A stretch of DNA of 64,000 nt from Bradyrhizobium sp. WBAH42 (GCF_024585265.1 NZ_CP036533.1:7635001-7699000), one strand, 5' to 3'. Numbered from the stretch's first letter, positions 26,920 through 35,925 are shown. Translations and numbers: made by a program. The notes: a model not told the origin generated them from the letters alone.

Positions 26920-27752
26920 GCGTGCGTATTCGACGCGTTCTCCTCGCCATTTCCTTGTTCGATCGATCGCGGGATCATTCCTCCGTTTCGATCGATGTCT
27001 GCAAGGCTGGCGCGAGTCCGACCGCGTGCTTGGGCCGGTTGGGCACGCGCGCTTGTGCTGTCGTGCCCCTGATGCTTCCTCTGACCGCGGGTGGCAGTGC
27101 TGCTTTGGCCCAGAACGGATCAGCCGCCCAGCCGACGATCAGTCAGACCGCTCACTCATTTGCCGGCTTCGTCAATGAAGCCTCGCAACGCTTTGGAATT
27201 GCGCCGAACTGGATCCGATCGGTCCAAAGCATCGAGAGTGCTGGTGACGTGCACGCCAGATCGCCAAAAGGCGCAATGGGCCTGATGCAAATCATGCCGG
27301 CGACTTGGGCGGAACTTCGCGAGCGCTACAATCTCGGGAACGACCCCTACGACCCGCACGACAACATCCTGGCCGGCACGGCCTATCTGCGCGAACTTCT
27401 CGATCGGTATGGCTCGCCTGGTGTGTTTGCCGCGTACAACGCGGGACCATCCCGCTATGAAGAGCATCTCGCAGGCGGCTCTTTGCCAGACGAGACGCGA
27501 GCATACGTCGCAAAGCTTGCAAATCTGCTTGCCATTGAACTGCCGCCGAGGTGGACGTCCAGCGGACAGTCATCAGCAGCTTCGACGCTATTTGTCACGC
27601 GATCCGATCTCATGAAAACGCGAGATCGGTCGCTGGCGCTCATGCCGTCGAGCGGTGTCGCGACCGCAATCTCGGCGCCCGGTGTTTCGCACATGGTTCC
27701 GCGGCCAATTGGCATGTTCGTCCCTCGATCGGATTCGGCAGTATCGCAATGA
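26916..27752 (+). CDS. Conjugation lytic transglycosylase (SLT domain)
   Basis: The SLT domain is clear: catalytic Glu in QSIESAGD, then SPKGAMGLMQIMPATW, NILAGTAYLRELLDRYG and FAAYNAGP. It opens the cell wall for the mating channel. An N-terminal hydrophobic segment (VPLMLPLTAGGSAALA) acts as signal peptide. A longer frame begins at 26901 inside traF, but GTG at 26916 follows GGGAGGA. The C-terminal tail after LPPRWTS is low-complexity. Confidence 0.85.
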   Translation: MSVRIRRVLLAISLFDRSRDHSSVSIDVCKAGASPTACLGRLGTRACAVVPLMLPLTAGGSAALAQNGSAAQPTISQTAHSFAGFVNEASQRFGIAPNWIRSVQSIESAGDVHARSPKGAMGLMQIMPATWAELRERYNLGNDPYDPHDNILAGTAYLRELLDRYGSPGVFAAYNAGPSRYEEHLAGGSLPDETRAYVAKLANLLAIELPPRWTSSGQSSAASTLFVTRSDLMKTRDRSLALMPSSGVATAISAPGVSHMVPRPIGMFVPRSDSAVSQ

Positions 27753-27937
27753 CCAAGTGTGCGGGTTCGCAAGACTTGGCGTGCTTCACCGAGCAAGTGC
27801 CACGTGCTGATGGCGTACGGGCGATGCCTTCGGCCCGCGCTCTACTCGTCGCTTCGCTCCTCACCGAGCCACCCTACGGGTGTCTCGGCCCTTCGGGTAA
27901 CGATCGCTATCGCAAGCGCTCGGAAGGGGGGGGGCTT

Positions 27938-27960
27938 CGCGAGTTGGCTGGCAACTCGCG
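27938..27960. repeat. Perfect inverted repeat, candidate oriT element
   Basis: CGCGAGTTG and CAACTCGCG form a perfect 9-bp inverted repeat around GCTGG in the intergenic space between the transglycosylase and relaxase genes. Origins of transfer in this ICE family lie directly upstream of the relaxase, and such repeats are common relaxase recognition sites. It could also be a terminator. Confidence 0.45.
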
Positions 27961-27989
27961 GCGGCTCTTTTGGGGAACCGGCGACCGGG

Positions 27990-27997
27990 AGACCACG
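27990..27997 (+). repeat. IS66 target-site duplication, left copy
   Basis: GACCACGA directly precedes the left inverted repeat of the IS66 element and is repeated exactly at 30963-30970. IS66 elements generate 8-bp duplications. Confidence 0.9.
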
Positions 27998-28024
27998 AGT
28001 AAGCGTCCGAGCTCTGCACCTCGC

Positions 28025-29554
28025 TCAGCTCTTGACAAGATTCCCGGCTTTCCACGCCCACGGCAGCAGTTCATCGAGGCGGTTGACCGGATGTCCGTCG
28101 ACCATGCGCGGGAGCACGTCATGCAGATAGGCATAGGGCTCGACGTCGTTGAGCTTGCAGGCTTCAATCAGCGAGCACAGCACGGCCCATCGACGGCCCC
28201 CGCCGTCGCTGCCCGCGAAGAGATGGTTCTTGCGGCCAAGTGCAACTGGCCTGATCGCGCGTTCGACCGGGTTGGTATCGAGCTCGATGCGACTGTCATG
28301 CAGGAAGCGCGTCAGACCTTCCCAGCGCGAGAGCGCGTAGCGGATCGCTTCGGCCAGAGTGCTTCGTCCGGGTACAAGAGGAAGCTGTGCTTCGAGCCAG
28401 AGCCGCACGGCGTCGATAATCGGCCTCGAGCGATTGTGGCGAGCCGCGAGCCGGTGCACAGGCGATTGACCGCGAACGTTAGCCTCGATGGCATAGAGCT
28501 CGGCTATCCGGCGCAGCGCTTCGGTCGCGATCGGCGCGCTGGTGGCCTGCGCCACCTCATAAAACCGTCGCCGTGTATGGCTCCAACATGCCGCGAGCAC
28601 GACGTCGCCTCTGCCGGTCAAGGGCTCGAAGCCGGCATATCCGTCGACATGCAGAACGCCCTTGAAGTTCTCCAGATGGGTAGCAGGACGCTCAGCCCTT
28701 CGGTCCGGCGCAAACATATAGACGGCGGCCGGCGGTTCAGGTCCGCCCCAGCCGCGTTGCTCGCGGGCATGGACCCAGAGACGTCCGGTCTTCGTTCGGC
28801 CGCGTCCAGGATCGAGCACTGGTACCGGCGTGTCGTCGGCGAACAAATGGTCGGAGGCGAACACGCTTTTGGTCAAGCAGATGTGCAGCGCCTCGAGCCA
28901 CCAGCAGGCTCCGCCAACCCATCCGGCGAGCGTCGACCGCGGAAGATCGACGCCGTGTCGGGCAAAGATCTGCGACTGGCGATAGAGCGGCGTGTGATCG
29001 CAATACTTGCTGACCAGCACCTGGGCAAGCAGCGCCGGCGTGGCCATGCCGCCGGCGATCACCCGCTCCGGAGCCGGCGCCTGCATCACTGTCTTGCAAC
29101 TCCGGCAGGCATATTTGGGGCGAGTGGTGCGGATCACGCGCAGTTGCGCCGGAACCCAGTCCAACATGTCGCTCACGCTCTCGCCGATGATATGCAGCGC
29201 GCCGCCGCAGCAGCCGCAGGTCATGTTGTCGACATCGAGTCGCACATCCTGGCGCGGCAAATGATCAGGCAGCGGCTTGCGACGGGAAGACCGTTCGGTG
29301 TGTTGCTTCTCGACCGGCGGGCGGCTCTCTCCTTCGCGCGTGAGATCGCCGTCGAGATCTTCAAGCCCGAGCGCCAACTGATCGGGATCGAGGCGCTCGG
29401 AACGACGGCCGAACTGCGCGCGCTGCAACTGCTTGATGATCGATCGGAGGCGCTCAATCTCACTGTCGCGATGGTCGATCGTGCATACAATATCGCGGGC
29501 CAGGCGATGCAGAAGTTCTGTATCTGTCGGGAGATTGTTGAGATTGAGCTGCAT
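28025..29554 (-). CDS. tnpC: IS66 transposase TnpC
   Basis: A 509-residue DDE transposase. It has the N-terminal helical leader, a zinc-finger-like CGCCGGALHIIGESVSDMLDW region and a second CRSC cluster, the catalytic core with ADDTPVPVLDPGRGRTKTGR and FKGVLHVDGYAGFEPL, and the C-terminal NPVERAIRPVALGRKNHLFAG. Length is normal for IS66. It is the last gene of the element. Confidence 0.95.
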   Translation of the reverse strand: MQLNLNNLPTDTELLHRLARDIVCTIDHRDSEIERLRSIIKQLQRAQFGRRSERLDPDQLALGLEDLDGDLTREGESRPPVEKQHTERSSRRKPLPDHLPRQDVRLDVDNMTCGCCGGALHIIGESVSDMLDWVPAQLRVIRTTRPKYACRSCKTVMQAPAPERVIAGGMATPALLAQVLVSKYCDHTPLYRQSQIFARHGVDLPRSTLAGWVGGACWWLEALHICLTKSVFASDHLFADDTPVPVLDPGRGRTKTGRLWVHAREQRGWGGPEPPAAVYMFAPDRRAERPATHLENFKGVLHVDGYAGFEPLTGRGDVVLAACWSHTRRRFYEVAQATSAPIATEALRRIAELYAIEANVRGQSPVHRLAARHNRSRPIIDAVRLWLEAQLPLVPGRSTLAEAIRYALSRWEGLTRFLHDSRIELDTNPVERAIRPVALGRKNHLFAGSDGGGRRWAVLCSLIEACKLNDVEPYAYLHDVLPRMVDGHPVNRLDELLPWAWKAGNLVKS

Positions 29555-29623
29555 GTTCGATTCTACTCGAACACGCTGATTCGAAGAAGCAACTTCGCCT
29601 TATTTGATGCGGGCGTTTGCGAT

Positions 29624-29977
29624 TCATCCAGCAAGAAGCGGACGCCAGAAGCGCTCGGGTGCGCGCCAGTCGATGCCTTCGATCAGCATCGCGAGCTGCG
29701 CCGGCGACAGCGTCACCGTGCCGCCAGGCTCCGCCGCGCGTGGCCACCAAAAGCTTCCATGATCGATGCGCTTGGTGAACAGGCAGAGCCCTGTGCCATC
29801 CCAAAACAGGATCTTCAGGAGCGAGGCATTCTTGCCGCGGAAGACGAACAGATGGCCCGAGAAGGGGTCCTTCTTCAGGTGTTCCTGGATCAGCGTCGCA
29901 AGTCCGTCGAGACCCTTGCGCATGTCGGTATGGCCAAGCGCGAGATGCACCCTCACGCCTGCCGGAACAGCGATCAT
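29624..29977 (-). CDS. tnpB: IS66 accessory protein TnpB
   Basis: A 117-residue IS66 Orf2 protein: RVHLALGHTDMRKGLDGLAT, FSGHLFVFRGKNASLLKILF, WDGTGLCLFTKRID. It is required with TnpA for transposition. The ATG overlaps the tnpA stop as ATGA. Confidence 0.95.
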   Translation of the reverse strand: MIAVPAGVRVHLALGHTDMRKGLDGLATLIQEHLKKDPFSGHLFVFRGKNASLLKILFWDGTGLCLFTKRIDHGSFWWPRAAEPGGTVTLSPAQLAMLIEGIDWRAPERFWRPLLAG

Positions 29978-30880
29978 GATGACTTCTCCCTCTCGGCGAA
30001 CTGCCGCTTCACCTCCGCCGGACTGCTGCCAGCCGGCGCAAAAATACGCCGTCCGTCATCAAGTTCGATCGCCGTCATCCCGTCCGGCGGCTTTGACGAG
30101 ATCGCGCAATGCCGCGAGCGCCGGCACCTCATTCGCCATGCCGTCGGCGAGCGCCACCATTGCAAGTTGCGGTGCCTTGCGAGCGGTCAGGCCGAACTCG
30201 GCTCGCCAGCGGAACACCATGCTGGTGGCGATGCCATGGCGGCGGCACGCCGCGGCCACGGCGACACCGGGCTTCTCTGTCTCCTGCACGATCGCGCGCT
30301 TCTGCTCGTCGCTGAAGCGGCGACGGTTCGATCGCCCATCCACTGTCTGCGGTGTCAAGCGGTATTTGCATCGCGCGCAATTAGCCGCGCTGCTTAATTG
30401 AGCCCGGGCACTCGGATGAAGCAGCGATCGCCAGTCCATTTCGTCGCCGGATTCTTCCAGCCGATCGCGCCAAATGCGCAACGCATGAGGCGAAAGACCG
30501 AGTGCCGCGGCGTACTCGGCATGTCCCATGCTGCTCCAGTTCATCGCCTCGACATGCATGCCCCAGAACGCCCGAAGAGCAATCGGTTTGCTGTCCGTGC
30601 GCACGCTGTAGCGATAGCGCGGCGGCCTTTTGCGTCGCTTCGTTGGCCCCTTCTTGCCCTGCCGTTCAAGCTCTTTGCTGCGCAATTTCCGCAAGTATTC
30701 CGCGCGTTTGCGCAGATCCTCCGCGCTCACCAGATGGCGCATCCACCGTTCGAATGTCATGATCGAAAGCTTGCGCCGGCGGCAATATTCCTCCGCGTCC
30801 TGATGGCCGCGATACCAGGTCGCAACGTGTGTCGACCAGTACGGATTGTTGGCCTTTGTCCAGGAGCGGCGAGGCGCCAT
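29974..30880 (-). pseudogene. tnpA: IS66 accessory protein TnpA, frameshifted
   Basis: The first frame (30880 to 30059) encodes a long-type TnpA with an HTH segment NRRRFSDEQKRAIVQETEKP and CRRHGIATSMVFRWRAEFGL. It ends LRDLVKAAGRDDGDRT, while the adjoining frame reads KPPDGMTAIELDDGRRIFAP and continues to the stop that overlaps tnpB. A one-base shift near 30080 therefore disrupts the 3' end. No classical slippery heptamer was noticed at the site, so this is probably a true mutation. Confidence 0.75.
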
Positions 30881-30962
30881 CGGAGATTCTCCACTGCAGC
30901 AGAGAACCTGAAATGGAACGAGAACAAAATATGCGAAAGACGTGCAGGATTCGGACGGTTAC

Positions 30963-30970
30963 GACCACGA
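30963..30970 (+). repeat. IS66 target-site duplication, right copy
   Basis: Exact second copy of GACCACGA next to the right inverted repeat. Confidence 0.9.
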
Positions 30971-30979
30971 CGGCAGGAC

Positions 30980-31001
30980 GGCGAGATAAAAGGGGCTCGC
31001 C
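30980..31001. repeat. Inverted repeat upstream of relaxase, candidate oriT element
   Basis: GGCGAG and CTCGCC flank a ten-base A/G-rich spacer (ATAAAAGGGG) about 140 bases before the relaxase gene. With the repeat at 27938-27960 it would be 60 bases away if the IS66 element were removed. A nic-site role is inferred from position only. Confidence 0.4.
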
Positions 31002-31142
31002 GGTCGAACTGCAAGCCATTGGCATGGCTTGGGTTCTGGCGTGCCGGTCGGTCGGGGCGCGTGCCGCGCCTTGCATTTTGACGAATGCAATCAAAGGCGT
31101 TTTCGGCACTGTGCGTGCTTTTGATCGTTTGGAGGCCCGGCC

Positions 31143-31907
31143 GTGAGCGTGGGCGACAGCGATCTGCGTATTCGGCCTGGGCGCATTCGCAGCACCCGCG
31201 CGCCGAAGCAGAAAAGCTTCATCAATCAGGTCCTGCGTGCCGCGAAGAAAGCAGGACACACCTCGGGTCAGACAGGGGCGGGCGGGCGCTCGGCGGCCTA
31301 TGGGCGCTCGACGTTTGGCCGCGGCCGCCTCGCCTTTAGCCGCGCCAGATTGTTCAGCCCGACGCGGCGCGTTGTGGTGAAGGCGCGCGTGGTTCGCCAC
31401 AAGGGGCGACTCTTCCGCTCAGCACCGCTGACCGCCCACCTCTCATATCTGAAGCGCGACGGCGTGTCGCGGAGAGGCGAGCGGGCCGAGATGTTCGATG
31501 CCGGCAGCGACCGCGCCGATAGCGCGGCTTTCGCGGAGCGGTGCGAGGACGACCGGCATCATTTCCGATTCATCGTCTCGCCCGAGGACGCCGGCGACAT
31601 GACCGACCTGAAAGCCTTTACCCGCGATCTCGCCAGGCAGATGGAAATCGACCTTGGCACGCGGCTCGACTGGGTTGCTGTCGATCATTGGAATACCGAC
31701 AATCCCCACGTCCATCTTCTCGTTCGGGGAGTAGATGAGGAAGGGGCGGATCTCGTGATCTCCCGCGACTACATCAGCCAGGGCCTGCGCTCACGCGCCG
31801 AGGAACTGGTCGAGGAATTCCTGCGCAACGCCCATACCGACATTCCGGACGTCGTCGAGGCCATGCGCCAGTACTGGATGCCGACCCGCTACGCTCGCGC
31901 GCGCTGA
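31143..31907 (+). pseudogene. Relaxase (RlxS/VirD2-like), 3'-truncated
   Basis: The 254-residue frame has the N-terminal half of the ICE relaxase: VVVKARVVRHKGRLFRSAPL, AHLSYLKRDGV, FRFIVSPEDAGDMTDLKAFT and the metal-binding NPHVHLLVRG. Homologues run to about 600-700 residues with a DUF3363 C-terminal domain. Here family sequence ends at RSRAEELV, then about 30 unrelated residues (VVEAMRQYWMPTRYARAR) precede the stop. The relaxase domain may fold, but the helicase-like or recruiting C-terminal part is lost, so transfer from this locus is doubtful. Confidence 0.85.
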
Positions 31908-31947
31908 TCACTGCAGACGTGGGAGCTCATGCCGGTTACTATCGATC

Positions 31948-32730
31948 GTGCGTCCCACCTCCATCGATGGTCTTGTCTTGCAAGGTGCTCATCTTCCGTA
32001 TCTGAGACTCTCAAAGGTGAGCGGGCGGATTCGGGCGAGAGCCCTGAGCGCCCCATTCGCTGATCTTCACCTGTCAAATCTCGCGAGCGCTGAGCTGGAA
32101 CAGGCAGACCTCACCGAGGCGCGGCTTCTGTCCGTAGGCCTGGCCGACGCGAACCTCGCCGGTGCTGTGCTCAACAGTGCATCTATTCATTCCTGTCAGC
32201 TGGACGGAGCGGACCTATCTCAGGCATCAGGTGAGAGCATTTCGATAACAGAGAGCACAATGCGAGCCGCCAAACTTACCGGTTTTCGCGGCCGCTGCGC
32301 CTTTGTGCGCGACTGCGATCTCGAACATGCGGACCTATCACAGGCTTACCTCTACAGGTCGATGATCACCGGTGATCCGCCGCAATCAATGGCATTGGGT
32401 CACGCAAATCTCGAAGGCTCCAATCTCGTTCAGGCATATCTCGCCGCGGGTATGACCGATAGCAACCTGGAGGCAACACGGGCCGCATACGTTCGCATGA
32501 ACCAATCGTCCCTGCGCGATGCGAACCTGAGTGGGATATCGCCATTCCAGGCCAGCTTCGTGAAAGTCGACTTTTCAGGCGCTAAGATAACCACTTTCGA
32601 GCCGCCGTTTTTTGCTGACCGTTGTCGGGGACTGCAGGTCGCTCTGGAGGGGGATCAGCGGAGCGAGCCATCGAACTATCTGGCTGAACTCTCATCGTTG
32701 ATGCGACGTGGTCGAGAAGGGTCAACCTGA
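31948..32730 (+). CDS. Pentapeptide-repeat protein
   Basis: A 260-residue protein dominated by A(D/N)LXX repeats, such as LSNLASAELEQADLTEARLL, ADANLAGAVLNSASI and HANLEGSNLVQAYLA, which form a right-handed quadrilateral beta helix. Some family members protect gyrase (Qnr/MfpA), others are T3 effectors or scaffolds. The start is probably GTG 31948; no ATG is in frame upstream. It is about 190 bases upstream of the PanC-like gene in the same direction, so they may be one unit. Role is unknown. Confidence 0.72.
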   Translation: MRPTSIDGLVLQGAHLPYLRLSKVSGRIRARALSAPFADLHLSNLASAELEQADLTEARLLSVGLADANLAGAVLNSASIHSCQLDGADLSQASGESISITESTMRAAKLTGFRGRCAFVRDCDLEHADLSQAYLYRSMITGDPPQSMALGHANLEGSNLVQAYLAAGMTDSNLEATRAAYVRMNQSSLRDANLSGISPFQASFVKVDFSGAKITTFEPPFFADRCRGLQVALEGDQRSEPSNYLAELSSLMRRGREGST

Positions 32731-32920
32731 CTCCTTTGAAAACCGCAAGAACAGAGGGAGCTGCAGTGGCGATGAGCTTAGATCAGCTTGATGCTGTGGT
32801 TCGAGCTGTAAGCGGGCGTTGAAGCTCTTTGGAGTTCGTCTGCGTGCGCGGCCCACACGGGATGCCCAGGCCGCGCATCTTCTCCACTCTTTTTGCGTTC
32901 AAGAAAACGGGAGTAAGAAC

Positions 32921-33802
32921 ATGCATCTGGCAGGTCTTTCCGCAGGCAAGGCGTTCATCCGGGAGGTCGCAAGAACAGGTCAGACCATCGGCACGGTACA
33001 CACTCTGGGCGCCCTGCATCTTGGGCATGCAGAACTGATCAGAAGAGCGGCCTTGGAGAATGACGTCGCGATTGTCACAGTGTACCCGAACAAGATCCAG
33101 CTTAGACCAGGTGGGAGCTACGAGTTCAATTTGGACGATGATATTGGACTTGCCCTACGTTCGGGAGCGACTGCCGTGATTTCCTCGTGCGACACCGAAA
33201 TGTTTCCGCCTGGCTATCGAACGTTCGTATCGCAAGGTGACTATCATTTGCGTTTAGATGGGCCTGAGGCGTGCTTGAAGGAAGCCGTAACCGGTGCGGT
33301 CCGTTGGATCTGCTATGCGCGGCCAACTCGCAGCTACTTCGGCCTGAAAGATATCGGTCAGGCGATCCTGGTGAAGCGCGCCGTTGCAGACCTCCTTCTC
33401 GATTGCGAGATAAGGTTTGTGCCGACCGTGAGATACAAGAATGGAATGCCGATTTCGTCGCGCTTGAGGCGATTTAGCCGGTCTGAGCTTGACGAGCTGT
33501 CGTGCCTCTTCACGGCACTCAACCATTTAAGGGAAGAGATCGTCCGAGGAGAGTCGAGCGTCAAGGACCTTGTAGCGTCGGCTGCATCTCACATAAAGTT
33601 CCGCCGGTTTAAATTCGATTTTCTTCGGATTGTCGGCGCTGACAGCTTCGAAGATCTAGAGCAGGTCAAGCTCCCTTTCATCATTATTGGGGCGGCAACG
33701 GCTCATGGCCTGAGGGTTTTCGATAGTATCTATGTTCCAGATCAGGATACCCTCCTAAATGGTGCTCCGGATCTCTGGATCGACCTGCCTAAGCACTCGT
33801 AG
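32921..33802 (+). CDS. Divergent pantoate-beta-alanine ligase (PanC)-like protein
   Basis: A 293-residue member of the PanC nucleotidylyl-transferase family. The HIGH-like loop LGALHLGHAELIR (His33, His36) and the KMSKS-like GMPISSRLRRFS are both visible, as are RPTRSYFGLKDIGQA and YKNGMPI. Standard PanC makes pantothenate from pantoate, beta-alanine and ATP; this copy is diverged (TVHTLGALHLGH for the usual GALHEGH) and may serve amide-bond formation in a secondary pathway. GGGAG precedes the ATG. Location in accessory DNA next to a pentapeptide protein argues against a housekeeping role. Confidence 0.75.
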   Translation: MHLAGLSAGKAFIREVARTGQTIGTVHTLGALHLGHAELIRRAALENDVAIVTVYPNKIQLRPGGSYEFNLDDDIGLALRSGATAVISSCDTEMFPPGYRTFVSQGDYHLRLDGPEACLKEAVTGAVRWICYARPTRSYFGLKDIGQAILVKRAVADLLLDCEIRFVPTVRYKNGMPISSRLRRFSRSELDELSCLFTALNHLREEIVRGESSVKDLVASAASHIKFRRFKFDFLRIVGADSFEDLEQVKLPFIIIGAATAHGLRVFDSIYVPDQDTLLNGAPDLWIDLPKHS

Positions 33803-34043
33803 CTAGACCATTTTTCACCCCATGGCCTTCACGGAACCGGTACACTGGCGTGGCATGTAAACAGCATGCAAAAAGAAATCTGAGCTGATCCGTTGGCGCG
33901 CTAACATTTCCCCGACATTCACTGGCCGCGAAGTCTAACCAGCATGCATCCCAGACTACCACCCGCTCGGGCGCCCAGGGCACTAAGCTGGCGCGGTCGC
34001 TACCAAAAATATTTGCTCTATTCGACATTTCCGGGAGGGTGAC

Positions 34044-34244
34044 ATGTTTGATGTTTATCGCAATAACAGGCGGGACTTCCTTGTCATAAGCAACGGGTCT
34101 GCGATACCCGCACTTTACTCATCCAATAAATGGCGCAAGAGCAGAATTAGAGTTCTCAAAGTCAGCGACGAGATAAAGTCGGCCGTTCAGCGACATGGGT
34201 ACTACGTTCGTAGCTTTCGAGTTGGTACAAGGGGAATGAGCTAG
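34044..34244 (+). CDS. Small hypothetical protein with strong ribosome site
   Basis: A 66-residue basic protein ([40 protein letters not shown]) with GGGAGG five bases before the ATG. No family is recognised. It lies alone in a gene-poor interval. The good start signal and even amino-acid use make it a likely real gene. Confidence 0.55.
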   Translation: MFDVYRNNRRDFLVISNGSAIPALYSSNKWRKSRIRVLKVSDEIKSAVQRHGYYVRSFRVGTRGMS

Positions 34245-34455
34245 GGCTTGAACCAATAACGCCATGTCGGCTGACGAGGGCCAAGCGGAAAACATCTGCT
34301 CGGGATGAGTTTACCGGTTTCAACCCAAAGCGGACACGTCGGAAGCAAGGCGCATCTTCGGCAACGCCAAAGCATAAACTCGGCTCCGAAGCGGCGCTGA
34401 CCGGATAGTCGATAGTTGCGCTAAAGACGAAGTTTTACAGGAGGTTGGCACTCCC

Positions 34456-34689
34456 GTGACTGCTATTTCCTGGAGGTGCAGCCTACAAACATCATCGCGT
34501 TCCGCGGCCTATTCAGCGGCTGAGAGACTCTTTGTGCTTCCGCCAGATCAAGCTCGGGAGTGCAGCTATGCCGATCTCGCGCCTGATTCCAACATCAATT
34601 TCACCTGCGACCAACAACACCTTGTCGAGACTGGCTTCAACTGTGCGCTTAGGAAGCTTGGCTTGATCGAGTCGATCATGGCCATCTAA
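34456..34689 (+). CDS. Weakly supported small ORF
   Basis: A 77-codon frame from GTG, preceded by AGGAGG 13 bases upstream, which is wider than ideal. No homology is recognised. A 70-codon frame also exists on the opposite strand over most of it, so either or neither may be real. Confidence 0.25.
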   Translation: MTAISWRCSLQTSSRSAAYSAAERLFVLPPDQARECSYADLAPDSNINFTCDQQHLVETGFNCALRKLGLIESIMAI

Positions 34690-34761
34690 ACTGCGACTGA
34701 TCGCAAAAGAGTGATTGAGGTTCATAGTCCTGGGTGACTGACAGCTGTTGCTGTGAGCGAG

Positions 34762-35043
34762 ATGACGATTCGCGACATCAGTCTGTCCAAAGAAAGAAGC
34801 AAGCTAGGCGGGCGCCGTCGGTATTATCTTTTCGGCATTGATCGGCAAGATGAAGAGGATGTCCACTCATCCGTCTCGCTGTCGAGGGCTCTGACCGGGC
34901 TTACGCTAGTCCCGCTCGTGCTCGTCCCTCAATCTCCGCTCGAGGCGATCGGCTTGCTCTTTGCTCAAATTGACCGCCCCCCAACTAATCCCAACCAGAG
35001 CCGGCCCCTTCCGTTGCCGATCGTAAACCATCCAGCCCCTTAG
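34762..35043 (+). CDS. Weakly supported small ORF
   Basis: A 93-codon frame from ATG (a GTG nine bases upstream also opens it). It begins MTIRDISLSKERSKLGGRRR and then has a hydrophobic stretch LTLVPLVLVP. The ribosome site is poor. No family is recognised. Confidence 0.25.
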   Translation: MTIRDISLSKERSKLGGRRRYYLFGIDRQDEEDVHSSVSLSRALTGLTLVPLVLVPQSPLEAIGLLFAQIDRPPTNPNQSRPLPLPIVNHPAP

Positions 35044-35350
35044 CCCCCTGACGAACCAAAAATCGGCGCGGTGAGGGCGTCTTGTCGCGCACCGCCATGT
35101 CAGATCGGCGCTTTGATCATCTGATCATCACCTGATGGTCACCCGAGTTCGCTCAAGACAACGCGCCTCCGGAACTCGTGCGCGGCAGCTTTCAAATCGC
35201 AGACTCCGATCAGACAGAGTTGCCTCAAGCTTAGGAGAGCAAGCGGTCACACAGCTCGACACAAAGCCCAGATCCCAATATCGCTATAGCGCGTTGCTCC
35301 TCCGAATCGAGATCAGCCCATGATATGCTTTCATCACGCGCTCCGGTTTC

Positions 35351-35485
35351 TCAAAAGCCAAACGCATGCCTGATGTGCCGGAGCATAGCGATCGCCGCGT
35401 CGGTGTACCGACCGTGCGTGAGGAATTGATCCAGTTGCGTTGTGAAAACCAGCGCCGCAACTGCCACCGTGAAGCCCTTGAACAT
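35351..35485 (-). CDS. Tiny 44-residue protein with strong ribosome site
   Basis: The frame encodes MFKGFTVAVAALVFTTQLDQ followed by FLTHGRYTDAAIAMLRHIRH and GF. AGGAGAGG lies four bases before the ATG. The N-terminal half is hydrophobic like a signal anchor. No domain is known. Small proteins of this type are frequent in rhizobial accessory DNA. It is too short for most gene finders. Confidence 0.5.
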   Translation of the reverse strand: MFKGFTVAVAALVFTTQLDQFLTHGRYTDAAIAMLRHIRHAFGF

Positions 35486-35835
35486 TGGGCCTCTCCTGAA
35501 AGAGACCGCCAACCGGGCGTGTCGAAAAATTAGATGTTCTCAGATTGGCTGCCGCCAATGGCGAACGAATATGGAAATGGTGACAGTGAGTGGTAACTAC
35601 TCTCTTAAGGGGTGCGGTGGACAGGTACCCCGAAGCCGCTAGACCCAGTACCGGATGACCCACTCACGATTTCGAACCGGCGGACTGAAAAGAAGATAGG
35701 GCTGCATGATGCTTGACGCCACGGAGCGGACCAAACGGAGACCGCGTTCCGTATACGCGATCGGGCCATACGCTGTGTGAATGAAAGAAGCCGCCAATTG
35801 AGATGGCCTCTTGTCGCATGAGAAGATTGCGCTGC

Positions 35836-35925
35836 TCAGAACGACAAGAGCGCTATCGCTGCGAGCACCGTGTTGAGGGCGCCAATGGCGATGATGGCCG
35901 CCGTAACGATCCGGTCATGGCTCAT
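35836..35925 (-). CDS. Tiny 29-residue single-helix membrane peptide
   Basis: The frame reads MSHDRIVTAAIIAIGALNTV and continues LAAIALLSF, a single hydrophobic helix. GGAGGAAGTG directly precedes the ATG, an excellent ribosome site. No homologue is recalled. The strong start signal suggests real translation. Confidence 0.45.
   Translation of the reverse strand: MSHDRIVTAAIIAIGALNTVLAAIALLSF

Larger units (their letters stand above)
27998..30962 (-). mobile_element. IS66-family insertion sequence, complete with TSD
   Basis: The 2965-bp element is bounded by inverted repeats: GTAAGCGTCCGAGCTCTGCA at 27998-28017 and its imperfect complement TGCAGGATTCGGACGGTTAC at 30943-30962 (16 of 20 match). 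An identical 8-bp target duplication, GACCACGA, flanks it. On the minus strand it carries tnpA (frameshifted), tnpB and tnpC in that order. It lies between the transglycosylase and relaxase genes, in the expected oriT interval. Confidence 0.95.

Noticed and set aside
27551..30397. A 948-codon plus-strand frame
   Set aside because: It runs antisense to the IS66 tnpB and tnpC genes, whose translations match known families; the plus-strand product has no family.
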